Positions 31,272 through 41,945 of a stretch of DNA of 64,000 bases are shown one piece after another. The stretch's first letter is position 1, and every line of letters begins with the position of its first letter. This DNA is from Lycorma delicatula (taxonomy: Eukaryota > Arthropoda > Insecta > Hemiptera > Fulgoridae), in assembly GCF_047948215.1 (NCBI RefSeq), contig NC_134467.1, positions 32,818,520-32,882,519 of the forward strand. The letters run 5' to 3'. The notes under the pieces are model-generated. The model saw only the letters and a program-made list of their open reading frames with translations. It searched no databases and had not been told where the DNA came from. Both the position numbers and the translations under genes were made by a program.

Positions 31272-31688
31272 GTGGATTTCGACACCGTGACAAGTTTTGT
31301 GTCGAGAATACTACAAATAAATATCGGTAAGCGAGGGGGTGGAGAAGCTGAGAAGCTGCCGTACGCCCGTGCTTGTAAGGGTGGGCGGTGGTCGATGAAG
31401 TGCGGGGACTCTCGAGCCCATGATCTAAAAGAGTGGTTCAAACGCGTGGAACCACTCAAGTGGTGGCAAGTGAAATCAATGCGTCTTGGTTCGTGGGAAA
31501 TGCTAATAAGATTCATGAATTTAGGCATTCCATACGATCGAGAGGGAGTTAGACGTCCAGTTTCGAGGTACGTGATCAGTTTGGGTAATCTTATTAATGA
31601 TCTCGCTTTGAATCTGCTAGACAATAGCGAGGACATTAGAAGACTAAAAAGGTTCTACGTGCTTGATCTTGGTGATAGCTCGTTATAA
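31272..31688 (+). CDS. unrecognised 138-codon frame in GC-richer DNA
   Basis: Opens at GTG (31272); the first ATG-encoded Met is at about residue 42 (WSMKCGD), so a product starting there would have roughly 97 residues. The protein is basic and hydrophilic, with motifs KGGRWSMKCGDSRAHDLKEW, VEPLKWWQVKSMRLGSWEML, and YVISLGNLINDLALNLLD. No signal peptide or membrane segment. I recognise no domain. The frame is GC-richer than its surroundings and is followed by two hairpin-plus-polyA tails, so it may be the 3' end of a retroelement protein rather than a host gene. An opposite-strand frame of similar length exists, so coding status is unproven. Confidence 0.35.
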   Translation: MDFDTVTSFVSRILQINIGKRGGGEAEKLPYARACKGGRWSMKCGDSRAHDLKEWFKRVEPLKWWQVKSMRLGSWEMLIRFMNLGIPYDREGVRRPVSRYVISLGNLINDLALNLLDNSEDIRRLKRFYVLDLGDSSL

Positions 31689-31938
31689 TGATCCGGATTG
31701 GCGGCTTGGTGCTCGCGTTTATTGTTTCTCGGATGTTTCAAAGTTACTGTTTCGTTTACTGTTCTATTTAAGGTTGTTACTTATTTTGTTTTATTATGTT
31801 AATGTTGACTGGACATTTTAATTGACATTCAAAGCACTATTAAATGTTATATTATTTATGTTATACTAATGTTTTTGTATTACTTGAAAATTAACATTGG
31901 ATGTCCCTCTTTCAAGTGATGGTCAGTCATACGACTTA

Positions 31939-31983
31939 CTTATAGCTTCATTGTAGAAGCTGGTTATAAGTAAATAAAAAAAA
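31939..31983 (+). other. 3' tail hairpin followed by A-run, unit 1
   Basis: Outer stem CTTAT/ATAAG and inner stem AGCTTC/GAAGCT with a 6-nt loop (31939-31970), followed by TAAATAAAAAAAAA. It looks like the structured 3' end of a retroelement RNA. Confidence 0.6.
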
Positions 31984-32157
31984 AGTGACTAGTGTTAATC
32001 TCTGTTTTTTTTTAACCATTAAATTTTATTGTTAAAGGTTTGTTAGTTATATTTCTATTTATTGTATTTTTATTGTACCATACTCTGTTTAAATCTTTCT
32101 ATTTTCTATGAAGGTATCACTGGATGCCTCCATTTTACATTGTTATTATACTGTACA

Positions 32158-32222
32158 ATTTATTTGTAGTTTCATTCTTCAAGAAACTGCTTATAAATAA
32201 AGCAATATACATAAAAAAAAAT
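32158..32222 (+). other. 3' tail hairpin followed by A-run, unit 2
   Basis: Outer stem ATTTAT/ATAAAT and inner stem AGTTTC/GAAACT with a 9-nt loop (32158-32198), then an AATAAAGC polyA signal and A8. It has the same two-stem plan as 31939-31970, 219 bp upstream, with different stem bases. Confidence 0.6.
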
Positions 32223-32279
32223 ATATATATTTTCAATTGACGAAAAAATAAAGGCATTTATAAAAAAAAAATATCAAAT

Positions 32280-32653
32280 TATGAAAAATATTGTTTTGAA
32301 TGGAAATCTACAAGAAAGATGATTATTAAAGATAATCTTAAAATAATATGTTTAATCTCTAATGTAGCTGAAACTTTGGAAGAATATTTTAAAAAATCAT
32401 TTTGAATTTCTATTGACACAAAACCCTTTCGTACTGGTTATATTTTTGAAACCCTAACTAACAACGAAACAGTGTTTGGTAGAATTATCTTGTGATGGAA
32501 ATTTGAAAAAAAAACAGAATTTACTGAATTATAGTTAAATGAATTTTGGCTGAAGGTTAAGAAGGGATATTTATCAACGTCTAAAAAAGCACTGTTATTT
32601 TAAGTCTATTTTCTACCACATATCTTTGTAAAAGAGTTTTCTGTTATCGTGAC

Positions 32654-32689
<36 letters not shown>

Positions 32690-32815
32690 AATTAAAACTG
32701 AACCTAGACTTAAATTAACGATTAAAATTAAGTTCAAATGAAGCAGATATATTTATTCTTATTTCAAGCAAGAAGTACCTCCTTCTAAGGAAACTTTAAA
32801 TAACATTGTAATCAA
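32280..32815 (+). pseudogene. hAT transposase C-terminal remnant (ZBED/SCAND3-like)
   Basis: Shifted frames give LKLWKNILKNHFEF, RNPF-like TQNPF, LVELSCDGNLKKK, then TEFTELxLNEFWLKVKKGYL, STSKKALLF, FLPHIF..EFSVIVTVKKK, and beyond an A-run LIKTEPRLKLTIKI. This is the order of the C-terminal dimerisation region of ZBED5/FAM200/SCAND3-type hAT proteins (LIELSCD..LK, EFWxSVKxEYPxLSxKAL, LPFxTTYLCExGFS, LNVExDLRLxLSxIxP). Stops and frameshifts make it inactive. A 31-nt A-run (32657-32687) has expanded inside the lysine-rich stretch. Confidence 0.7.
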
Positions 32816-33377
32816 GTAATGTAAGTAAATATATAATGAAATACTTATTTGTAAATTAAATAAATGTTTTTTTGTTTATTATTTTTTTTTTTATAACAAG
32901 AGACAAATATAAAAATTAAAAAACAGGACTACCAAGAAAATAAAGATTTGCTCTTTATATAGAATAATTAAAAATTTATATATATATATAATTAAAATAT
33001 ATATATAAAAATAAAAATTTCCCTATGCAAAAACTTCACAATTTCGTTACTTTGTATAGTAAATATTTTATTAAAAATTTGTTTGATATTTTATTAAAAC
33101 TTATAATATATGATGTTATCTTTTGAAATCCAAATTAACCTACTGATAAAACTCATGCAATGTATGATTAATAATTTGATTAAAATATGACTAAAAAGTT
33201 TAAAGCAAGTTTTTTAAAAAGTTTGAAAAAGTTTTATTATATTATAAATTTTTTTTTTTAATAAAAGTTGATTTTTATTTTTATTTTTTTTGTTATTCAA
33301 AGACTTTATTAAATCAATTTTCTCAAAATAAAATATTCTACATGTTTTAATAATGCATTTTACGAATTTATTAATAA
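32816..33377. other. AT-rich interval, nothing identified
   Basis: TA-rich and poly-T sequence. No recognisable gene. Confidence 0.5.
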
Positions 33378-34118
33378 CTAGTTGTACCCGCCACGATTCG
33401 CTGTGGCACATTGTGGTTGCATGAATGAGAAATGAGAAACAAAACAAAGCATACGTTGCATAGAAGTTTAATTTTGCAATACTTGTGGATATACAATATT
33501 TTTTGTTTTTCCACTGTCTGCTTAGATATAAAGGCTATCTGGTTTGCCGACTCGGGAAAACGCAACATACAGTTGCCCATGTGAGAAGCAATCCGCATCT
33601 AAATATAAACCACAAAATTCAAAAATTGACCTTGAGCTTTATCGATTGTGATTGCAAATGCCAATCGAATTGGGAATTGCAATATTTTAAATTAAAATGG
33701 TGTATCGGTCGTGATTATGGGTATTCGAGGAATGAGGACATCTTCATCTTTGAAAGGCCCCGTTAAAATCGTTGCTTCCACTACGTTATTCATCAATTTC
33801 TTAACTGCAAATCGCGTGCCGTTGGTGAGATTTGGCCGATTAATATTCCGCAACAGGATAATTGGCACACCTATTTTCAATTTTAATATGTGTGGTGGCA
33901 TTCCTGGCAGATCAAGTGAGTTTAAAAATTCCGTTGGATAATTAACTACTTCATCTGCTCCCACAACGGTGTCTATCGACTTATATATAATTTCCTCATT
34001 TTGAATGCTGGATTGAATAACATTATTAAGTTGATAGACGTCTTTATTCTTTGCGACAATGATAGCTCGTTCACTGAGCCGATCGTGATTTCTATGATTA
34101 ATTTGAATATCAGAAAAT
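33378..34118 (-). mobile_element. Helitron 3' end, cut by a LINE fragment
   Basis: CTAG at 33378-33381 and the hairpin GCCAC...GTGGC match the 3' end at 6435. The minus frame 33964-33692 encodes the helicase C-terminal part (FLNSLDLPGMPPHILKLKIG, GTRFAVKKLMNNVVEATIL). Homology to the first Helitron stops at ATATCAGAAAA (34118), where LINE sequence begins. Very similar to the first copy, so the family was active over a short period. Confidence 0.85.
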
Positions 34119-34510
34119 GGAAGTGAAACTTGGACGATCGGAGTATCTGAGAAGAAAAGATTAGAAGCTTTTGAAATGTGGTGCTACAGGGGAATGTTAA
34201 AAATCAGATGGTTGGATAAAGTGACAAATGAAGAGGTGTTACGCAAATAGATGAAGAAAGAAGCATTTCGAAAAATATAGCTAAAAGAAGAGACAGACTT
34301 ATAGGCCACATACTAAGGCATCTTGGAATAGTCGCTTTAATATTGGAAGGACAGGTAGAAGGAAAGAATTAAATAGGCAGGCCACGTTTGGAATATGTAA
34401 AACAAATTGTTAGAATGTAGTATGTAGGGGGTATGCCGAAATGAAAAGACTAGCACTAGATAGGGACACTTGGAGAGCTGCATCAAATGACTGAAGACAA
34501 AAAAAAATCT
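34119..34510 (+). pseudogene. 5'-truncated LINE 3' end inside Helitron
   Basis: Begins in the GSETWTIGVSEKKRLEAFEM region of the same LINE family as 2643-3214 and 35866-37217. Continues to RLALDRDTWRAASND and ends in an A-run at about 34499. Stops and frameshifts are present. Confidence 0.85.
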
Positions 34511-34539
34511 AAATTACAAAAAAAAAATCTAAATTAAAA

Positions 34540-34650
34540 AAAAAAAAAAGGTGATGAAGTCTGATTCGAACGGATGTGTGCCTTTCCCTTGTAAGATCCA
34601 AATATTTCATTAAATCACCTTTTATTTGACTATAAATGTGAAACCAATGA

Positions 34651-34710
<60 letters not shown>

Positions 34711-35035
34711 CATCTTTGAAAAGCTCTCAATGAGGGCTTACTGTTGCATTTAAGAAAATTTCCCAAATTCAATTTTTTTATTTTAGGCTTTCATGGACAC
34801 TTTTACACCAGTTTTTTTGCAATCAAAAAGGAAGATGCACAACTAGATGTTACACCAGTCCTAAATATAAAATTTCAACATCCTCCGGCTAATCCTTTTT
34901 ACGTACGTACAAATGTCACGCCGTAACTAATTAAAATGGATTCAGGGATGGCCAGAAATGGATATTTCCGTTAAAATCTGAAAACCGAAATCTTTTACGA
35001 TCACAATACTTCCTTTATTTCGTACAAGGAAGTAA
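34540..35035 (-). repeat. dispersed repeat family Q, copy 2
   Basis: Minus-strand tip reads TACTTCCTTGTACGAAATAA, AGGAAGTATTGTGATCG, whose ACTTCCTT/AAGGAAGT can form a small hairpin. It continues with GGCCATCCCTGAATCC and ends at TTGGATCTTACAAGGGAAAG and ATTCGAA-type sequence. A (TA)n run (34653-34706) has expanded inside it. Inverted relative to copy 1 at 4836-5285. Confidence 0.75.
34653..34706. repeat. (TA)n microsatellite inside repeat Q
   Basis: Uninterrupted TA run of about 54 bp; absent from copy 1. Confidence 0.9.
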
Positions 35036-35040
35036 AAATA

Positions 35041-35865
35041 TTAAAAAAAAGTAAAGGAACAACATTACGAAAGATATTCAAAAGTATTATAAGATGAATC
35101 GAATCTTCTCTACCTTAGAGCTGGACTTTTTCAAAATTATTATAAAATTTAAAATTAAATAGCATCTATTAAATATATTTTATATCTATTCAGTCCCATT
35201 TTATTTTTTTTACTTATGCATCTTCCAGTAGATGATATGGCTAAAGATCACATCACCTCCTTATGTACCGTTAAATTAGATGTATTTTATATACCGTTAA
35301 ACTTGATTACACTCATCTAGATATAAAGGGAAAAAAACTGATAATGAATTATGAAGAATAATGTAATTTTAAAAAGAAAAATTAATTTAAACAACGATCA
35401 TTTAAAAAATAAAAAATTAAATAAATCAGAGTATTCACTAAGGAATATTTTTATTTTATTATTTTAGTACAAGAAAAAATATATAAAACTGTTAAATCTC
35501 TAGCGTAATAGATTTGGTTAGTAGAGATATTATGTGTGAAAAGACCCTTTAAAAATTCGTCTCTCCTTTGAGAATATTAGGATTTTCCCCTTGTGCATCA
35601 TGACCAACAACCGTTTTTATAACTACTTACTAGGATATCAGATTAACAGCAATGTAAAAAAAAAAAAAACAGAAAAAAAGTTAGTTCACCGTAATATTTT
35701 GCAGGTTAACTACGGAAAATTACCCGTTATATATATATATATATATATATATACATAAAAAAATAAATAAAATTTATTTTCTTTTGTAAGAAACATATGA
35801 CCCGGAAATAAAAATAATCAAAAACAATCCTATACATTTCAAAATTTAATGTACCTCATAATACA
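35041..35865. other. AT-rich interval, nothing identified
   Basis: Contains a TA run at about 35729-35754. No gene recognised. Confidence 0.5.
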
Positions 35866-37217
35866 AACTGGTGTGTAATATTTATGAAAAAGGGGAATTT
35901 CCGTCAGACTTCAAAAAAAGTGTTATAGTAATGGTACCAAAGAAAGCAGGGGCAGATAAATGTTAGGAATACAAAACAATTAGTTTAACTAGTCATGCAT
36001 CAAAAATCTTAACAAGAATTCTATACAGAAGAATTGAGAGGAGAGTGGAGGAAGTGTTAGGAAAAGACCAATTTGGTTTCAGGAAAAGTATAGAGACAAA
36101 GGAAGCAATTTTAGGCCTCAGATTAATAGTAGAAGGAAGATTAAAGAAAAACAAACCAACATACTTGGCGTTTATAGACCTAGAAAAGGCATTCGATAAC
36201 GTATACTGGAATAAAATGTTCAGCATTTTAAAAAAATTAGGGTTCAAATACAGAGATAGAAGAACAATTGCTAACATGTACAGGAATCAAACAGCAACAG
36301 TAACAATTGAAGAACATAAGAAAGAAGCCGTAATAAGAAAGGGAGTCCGACAAGGATGTTCCCTATCTCCGTTACTTTTTAATCTTTACATGGAACTAGC
36401 AGTTAATGATGTTAAAGAACAATTTAGATACGGAGTAACAATAAAAGGTGAAAAGATAAAGATGCTACGATATGCTGATGATATAGTAATTCTAGCCGAG
36501 AGTAAAAAGGATTTAGAAGAAACAATGAACGGCATAGATGAAGTCCTACGCAAGAATTATCGCGTGAAAATAAACAAGAACAAAACAAAAGTAATGAAAT
36601 GTAGTAGAAATAACAAAGATGGACCACTGAATGTGAAAATAGGAGGAGAAAAGATTATGGAGGTAGAAGAATTTTGTTATTTGGGAAGTAGAATTACTAA
36701 AGATGGACGATATAAAATGCCTTCAGTAAGAAATATAATTTGTTGACATCAAAAATTAATTTAAATGTCAGGAAAACATTTTTGAAAGTGTATGTTCGGA
36801 GTGTCGCTTTATATGGAAGTGAAACTTGGACAATCGGAGTATCTGAGAAGAAGAGATTAGAAGCTTTTGAAATGCGGTGCTATAGGAGAATGTTAAAATC
36901 AGATGGGTGGATAAAGTGACAAATGAAGAGGTGTTGCGGTAAATAGATGAAGAAAGAAGCATTTGGAAAAATATAGTTAAAAGAAGAGACAGACTTATAG
37001 GTCACATACTAAGGCATCCTGGAATAGTCGCTTTAATATTGGAAGGATAGGTAGAAGGAAAAAATTGTGTAGGCAGGCCACGTTTGGAATATGTAAAACA
37101 AATTGTTAGGGATGTAGGATGTAGAGGGTATACTGAAATGAAACGACTAGCACTAGATAGGGAATCTTGGAGAGCTGCATCAAACCAGTCAAATGACTGA
37201 AGACTGAAAAAAAAAAA
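35866..37217 (+). pseudogene. LINE reverse transcriptase, 5'-truncated, frame-broken
   Basis: The longest copy of this LINE family here. It enters the reverse transcriptase domain at LVCNIYEKGEFPSDFKKSVI, has a stop at 35965 (after KKAGADKC), then an open stretch to 36746. That stretch has FGFRKSIETKEA, the motif-A IDLEKAFD (catalytic Asp), RQGCSLSPLLFNLYME (motif B) and YADDIVILA (motif C, both Asp present). A small deletion near 36715 shifts frame before LLTSKINLNVRKTF, and further shifts and stops follow to WRAASNQSND and the poly(A) tail at 37207-37217. The endonuclease domain is missing. RTE-like affinity is likely but not certain. Confidence 0.9.
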
Positions 37218-37801
37218 TAATCTTTTAAAGTTATCTAAATAAATATATGACGCTCCCGATAACGTAACGATTCCAACGCAGTTAATACATTTAAATCGGT
37301 TCAGCCGTTGAACTGCTATGTTGGAACAAACATACATACACCCAAATATATTACACACCTTTTTGGGCAGTCGAGTAAAAAATAGTAATACCAAAGATTT
37401 TTTTTTTACTTACATTAAATTAATAACGTCTTGATTAATCGTAAATTTTTTTACCTGTAAAACAAAAACATAAGAAAAATAATTAAATTTTCTATAAAAA
37501 CATATCTACAACAAAAATAACAATACTTAAAATACAGGATGATCTTTATTAACTACTTTCCTATGCCTGATGTAATATTACGTCTAAAGTATCATTGACG
37601 TAATATTACGTTCTTGAATTTTTTCCCAGTTTTACGTCGTTCTCTTTGAAATATTAAATTGAAATGCTAAGACCACTGTTAATTTGTTACTCAGAAACAT
37701 TATAGAAGTGAAATATTAGTTTAAACACCAGTATTAATAACCTGAATAAATTTGATACTATTATTACTACAGTGATGTTAGCATACTGAAATATTATAAA
37801 A
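37218..37801. other. AT-rich interval, nothing identified
   Basis: No recognisable feature. Confidence 0.5.
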
Positions 37802-37971
<170 letters not shown>

Positions 37972-38659
37972 TTTTTCATAATTATTTATGAAGTTGGGAT
38001 AACGTATTTTTTGGGTAAATTATTGACAATTTTTCGTATTTAAATATTACTTTTATTACTTTATTAGAGTTTATAAAATAAATATTACAAAAGAATAAGC
38101 AACATTTTCGTTCGTTTAGAAGATAAACCAATTTTAAAAGGCACTTAAAATAGCGTATTTAAACTTTTTACTACACTTTAATTCAATGAACAACAAAACT
38201 TATACCCTCCAAATTAAATCCACATTTATTATGAACCTCGAATACTGGTAGTTTTCTTCTTTCCACTTTTATCTTTACTTCTATTTCCATCCCATACCCA
38301 ATTAACCAATACAACAATATTACTATCTCATTCTCTCATATTCTTTTTTTTTATCTCTTATTTAAAATTTTACCATTTTATTTTATACTTCCTTTTAACT
38401 AACATTCTTTTACATTCAACTTATACTTAGTTACAGAAATATATAGTAAACAGTTTGAACAGACAAAAAAAAACTTGTTTTTTTTCTTTTCAAGTTATTG
38501 TAATTTAAATTGTGAAGTTTTCTTTTTCGCTTGATAAATTGATTATTTTTTTACAAACAAATAATTAAATTACGGAATTAAAAATGTTTCTTAATATCTT
38601 CCTTTTATTTAATACAATTAATGTATTTAAATATTAATTTTATACACAAAATATATATA

Positions 38660-39297
38660 CAGGTTGATTTAGGAGGATAAGGCAATACTTTGACAACTCA
38701 TTCTAGAGGCTAAAAATAAGAAAAAAGTTCATATAAACATATGTCCGAAAAACGCTTCGTTAGAGAGTTATACAGGATGAAAGATTTCGCCCGAGTTTCA
38801 GTTCCTCCGGGTAAATTAAGGCTTTCTGATATTCTGGGAAAGTCAATTAAGGAACGATTCAATTATTTCTTATGGTTTTTGAGCTGGGAAATCGAAAAAA
38901 TAGCTCCAAGAACTGTATCTCTCTTAGTTTCTAAGATATGTAAAACGCCAAAAATAGTGTCAAAAAACACATTTTTTTTTACGTTTGACGTACAATAACG
39001 TTGTTAATTGGGAATAAATCATACATTTAAAAAAAATAAATTGTAGAGAATTTAATTATAAGAAGATTGATGTAAATAATGTCAACAAAAAAGAAATAAA
39101 ATTTTAAACATGTCGACTTTTATTAACAACAAAACCGACGAGTGTGTAGGAGCTACATCAAGTTGGTAATGCATTTCAATTCGTTTGAAACGCTAACGAA
39201 GCGTTTTCGGATCTATGTTTATATGCACTTTTTTCTTATTTTTAGCCTCTAGATTGAGTTGTCAAAAAGTATTGCCCTATCCTCCTGAATCACTGTG
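38660..39297. mobile_element. long-TIR non-autonomous DNA element (unit 1)
   Basis: 638 bp with ~100-bp terminal inverted repeats. The left GATTtAGGAGGATAAGGCAA, then AGGCTAAAAATAAGAAAAAA, and CGAAAAACGCTTCGTTAG, pair with the right CTAACGAAGCG, TTTTTTCTTATTTTTAGCCT, and GCCCTATCCTCCTGAATC. TA dinucleotides flank both ends, suggesting a Tc1/mariner-type MITE. Confidence 0.85.
38741..38998 (+). other. 85-codon frame inside the long-TIR element (unit 1)
   Basis: Starts MSEKRFVRELYRMKDFARVS within the left inverted repeat. In units 2-4 it is 91 codons ending RLTYNNVVNWE; here one extra T in a T-run changes the end. No recognised domain. Its overlap with the inverted repeat suggests a chance frame preserved by recent amplification. 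Confidence 0.3.
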
Positions 39298-39301
39298 TAT
39301 A

Positions 39302-39817
39302 TAGAGTGATTCAAAGAAACGGGAAATTTTGAAAGTTGTGTTGGTAGCCGTGAACGATTGGTACCACTTGATAAGTGGAGCCAGACTCATACTGCACGAA
39401 TATCGATGGCAGCTGTACACCGATTGTTTGGACAACGTGTCATTTCACGAAACGGTGACGTTAGATGGCCTCCCAGATCGCCTGATCTCTCAGCTTGCGA
39501 TTACTTTTTCGGGGTTACCTTAAAAGCTAAGTGTTCCACAGTAGACCTACTACAACGGAAGAACTGAAGGCAAAGATCTGAGAAGCAATTGCGAAAATTC
39601 CAGTCGAGATGTTACGTCAAACCATGATCAATTTAAGAAAGACACTTCCTGAGTGTTTACGTAGGAGGAGGTCACCTGCAAGATGTCATCTTTAAAAAAT
39701 AAACTAAAATGTATTTATCCTAAAATGGCAACATTTGTACAATTACATGAAATAAAGTTTCTTTCTAAAAAAAATTTTCATTTAATTTTTTAAATTTCCC
39801 GTCTCTTTGAATCATTT

Positions 39818-39821
<4 letters not shown>
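39302..39821 (+). mobile_element. mariner-derived MITE with transposase scrap (unit 1)
   Basis: Terminal repeats GTGATTCAAAGAAACGGGAA and (right, inverted) ATGATTCAAAGAGACGGGAA, flanked by TA. The interior encodes only the transposase C-terminus: RWPPRSPDLSACDYFFGVTL (third catalytic Asp region), then after a frame shift TEELKAKI, AIAKIPVEMLRQTM and LRKTLPECLRRR. The helix-turn-helix and first two catalytic Asp residues are missing. Confidence 0.85.

Positions 39822-39871
<50 letters not shown>
39822..39871. repeat. (TA)n microsatellite (unit 1)
   Basis: About 50 bp. The equivalent runs in units 2, 3 and 4 are about 22, 32 and 30 bp. Confidence 0.9.
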
Positions 39872-39878
<7 letters not shown>

Positions 39879-40848
39879 GTTTCTAAAATAGTGGGCTGGC
39901 TATACTTTTTCGGATTCTACTTGTAAACTAAACAAAAAATATCTTTAGGAAAAATGACAATTTCTCCTTCCTTCTCCCATTGTACGCCATTTTGTTATTT
40001 CTATATAAAAATTTATATCTGACGTTCGGATAAACGAATCACATTAATATTTGGTAAGCGTCTTGGTAATTAAAGTTAAAAATTATAAAAAAAATCAAGA
40101 CTTTAATACGTTCGCAAATTACAAAATGGCAGCCATATTTGTATTTCAATCCGTTATATCTTCATAAATATTAATTTTATCATAATTTATATTATTTGAT
40201 AAAATATTAAGTCTTTTATTTTGAACAAAATGCAATTTTTTTTTTTTTAAACGGTTAATAAATAGTCGATAGGAGAAAATTGATGTAATTTTGTCATAAT
40301 AATTAGATCGATTATTGTGAGAAAAATTATTACTTAATTTTTTTTACTAATTTACAATACTAGAATTTTCAATAAATAAAAAAAAATTAATATTTCACCG
40401 AGATGTTAAAGTGTTGAATTGAACTTAAAGTGGAGGACATGAAAGCAGATACAATTACAACATCATTTTCTGCCATTAATTCATCTATTTGTTAACCGAT
40501 TTAAACAAATAAAATGTAATTTTGTTGAAAATAAATGTCTTAATATTTTAGTATTACATAAATTTTGATAAAAATAATATTTACGGAGATATAATGGATT
40601 TAAAAATAAACATGCCCACCATTTTGTAATTTGAATAGGAATTTAATTGCTGATATTTTGCTAAATTTTTACCTTATTACAAAGACGCTTACCAAATATT
40701 AATGTGATTAGTCGATCCGAATTTGAGATATAAATTTTTATATAAAAATTACAAAATAGCGAATAGGGGGGAAACGAATATTTTTTTAGTTTTACATGTA
40801 GAAACCGAAAAAGTATAACCAGCCGACCATTTTAGAAATACTCTGTCT
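39872..40848. mobile_element. foldback element with ~430-bp inverted arms (unit 1)
   Basis: The left arm (TTTCTAAAATAGTGGGCTGG, AAGCGTCTTGGTAAT, CAATCCGTTATATC, TTTGATAAAATATTAAG) is mirrored by the right arm (AATATTTTAGTATTACATAA, ACGCTTACCAAATATTAATG, AGCCGACCATTTTAGAAATA). A ~190-bp non-repeated centre (about 40265-40480) separates them. No coding capacity. A lone left arm occurs at 24715-25110. Confidence 0.88.
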
Positions 40849-40855
40849 AAAACAA

Positions 40856-41945
40856 GATGTGCTGCATGAATGACTGATTGAAACCCAAAATTAGTATGCC
40901 CTCAAACGTTTGCAACCTTTGCATCGGACCATTTTTTTTTTAAAATACAGACTTTCAAAGCTTACTATTGTATACTTGAGAGATTTCACAACAAAAATTT
41001 CTTAATTATTTGAATTGGGTTCCAAATCTACGAAATAAAGTGGCAGCGGTTCCTTCGGTTGACCAAGTAGAACGTTTCTAAACCTCGTGGCCTAACTTCG
41101 TCAATTCATCAATGATTACAGATTTATCAACGGAGTGATACATGCCTCGCATGACCACTCAATATTCTCTTTCATGTTTAACTATATATATATATATATA
41201 TATATACAACGACTGATATTGTTTTCAAGCATTTTTGACATTATAATATTTTAATATCAACTGGCAGAACTTTTACCGTGTGGCCCGATTTCATTGTCAA
41301 TTTGTTTATTTAATAACAATTAGGATATAACTGTGATATTTTCAATTCAGTTATTGCATTGACGGCTGATACAAATATATAGGTTCAGGTTTTAATGTTT
41401 TTGCATGAAAATCTTCGTTGTCAACAACTTTTTTTTCAAAAATACTAAATTTATTTGACATAGGAACAGCAAAAATACCAGTTGATTGTACGCGAATATT
41501 AGGTTAAGTATAATTTGTGCATTGGGGGTTTTTTTGCCACTGGAATTTCATCATTCTGCCAATTGATATTATAGTTTTATATGAGCAATACTGGTATTAC
41601 TTGGCATGGAGGGTTTGCCTTACTAAAATCCATAACATCACTTTCAATGAATACTCCTGAAAAGTCACCCGTGTTATCGATAATGTCGTCTTTAGAGTTA
41701 ACTTACGTCACGCTGATTTCCGAGGGTCCCTATTAGAACACTTTAGAAGCCTACATATTCTAATACCTTGTATGTTCGGGTTTACAAGAGATAATAGGTT
41801 ATTGTTTACATCCGATGATTCGCCGTTACTAGGACTAACAGGTTGTAGCTGGTCCGTAGCAACGCACTATGAAAGATTATGTCGCTTATTTGAAAACGAC
41901 ACCGAATGAAAATATTCATTCTGGAGACAATACTAAAATAATAAT
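40856..41945 (-). pseudogene. Jockey-type LINE ORF1 remnant (unit 1)
   Basis: Reading the minus strand with shifts: SPSNGESSDVNNNLLSLVNP, DNTGDFSGVFIESD, MSNKFSIFEKKVVDNEDFHA, KPEPIYLYQPSM, KSGHTVKVLPVDIK, then RGMYHSVDKSVIIDELTKLG, HEV, KEPLPLYFVDLEPNSNN, and a zinc-knuckle trace near GHTN. This is the order of the gag-like ORF1 of Jockey LINEs: KPPPIYVYG, hxIKVLP, RGLHPSTDxxxIxxELxxLG, KEPLPLFFVDLEPxxNN, and CxxCxxYGHT (PRE_C2HC plus CCHC knuckles). Multiple stops; a TA run sits inside it. The reverse transcriptase is not present downstream because the foldback element lies there. Confidence 0.75.

Noticed and set aside
31250..31636. 128-codon minus frame opposite the 31272-31688 frame
   Set aside because: Probably a mirror frame of the GC-richer plus-strand frame; Ser/Pro/Arg-rich with no recognisable motif. 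It does, however, lower confidence that either is coding.
38660..40848. An integrated virus or novel defence system in the repeated unit
   Set aside because: Every recognisable frame is a decayed transposase or LINE ORF1 piece; no capsid, polymerase, nuclease or immunity-type domain was seen.
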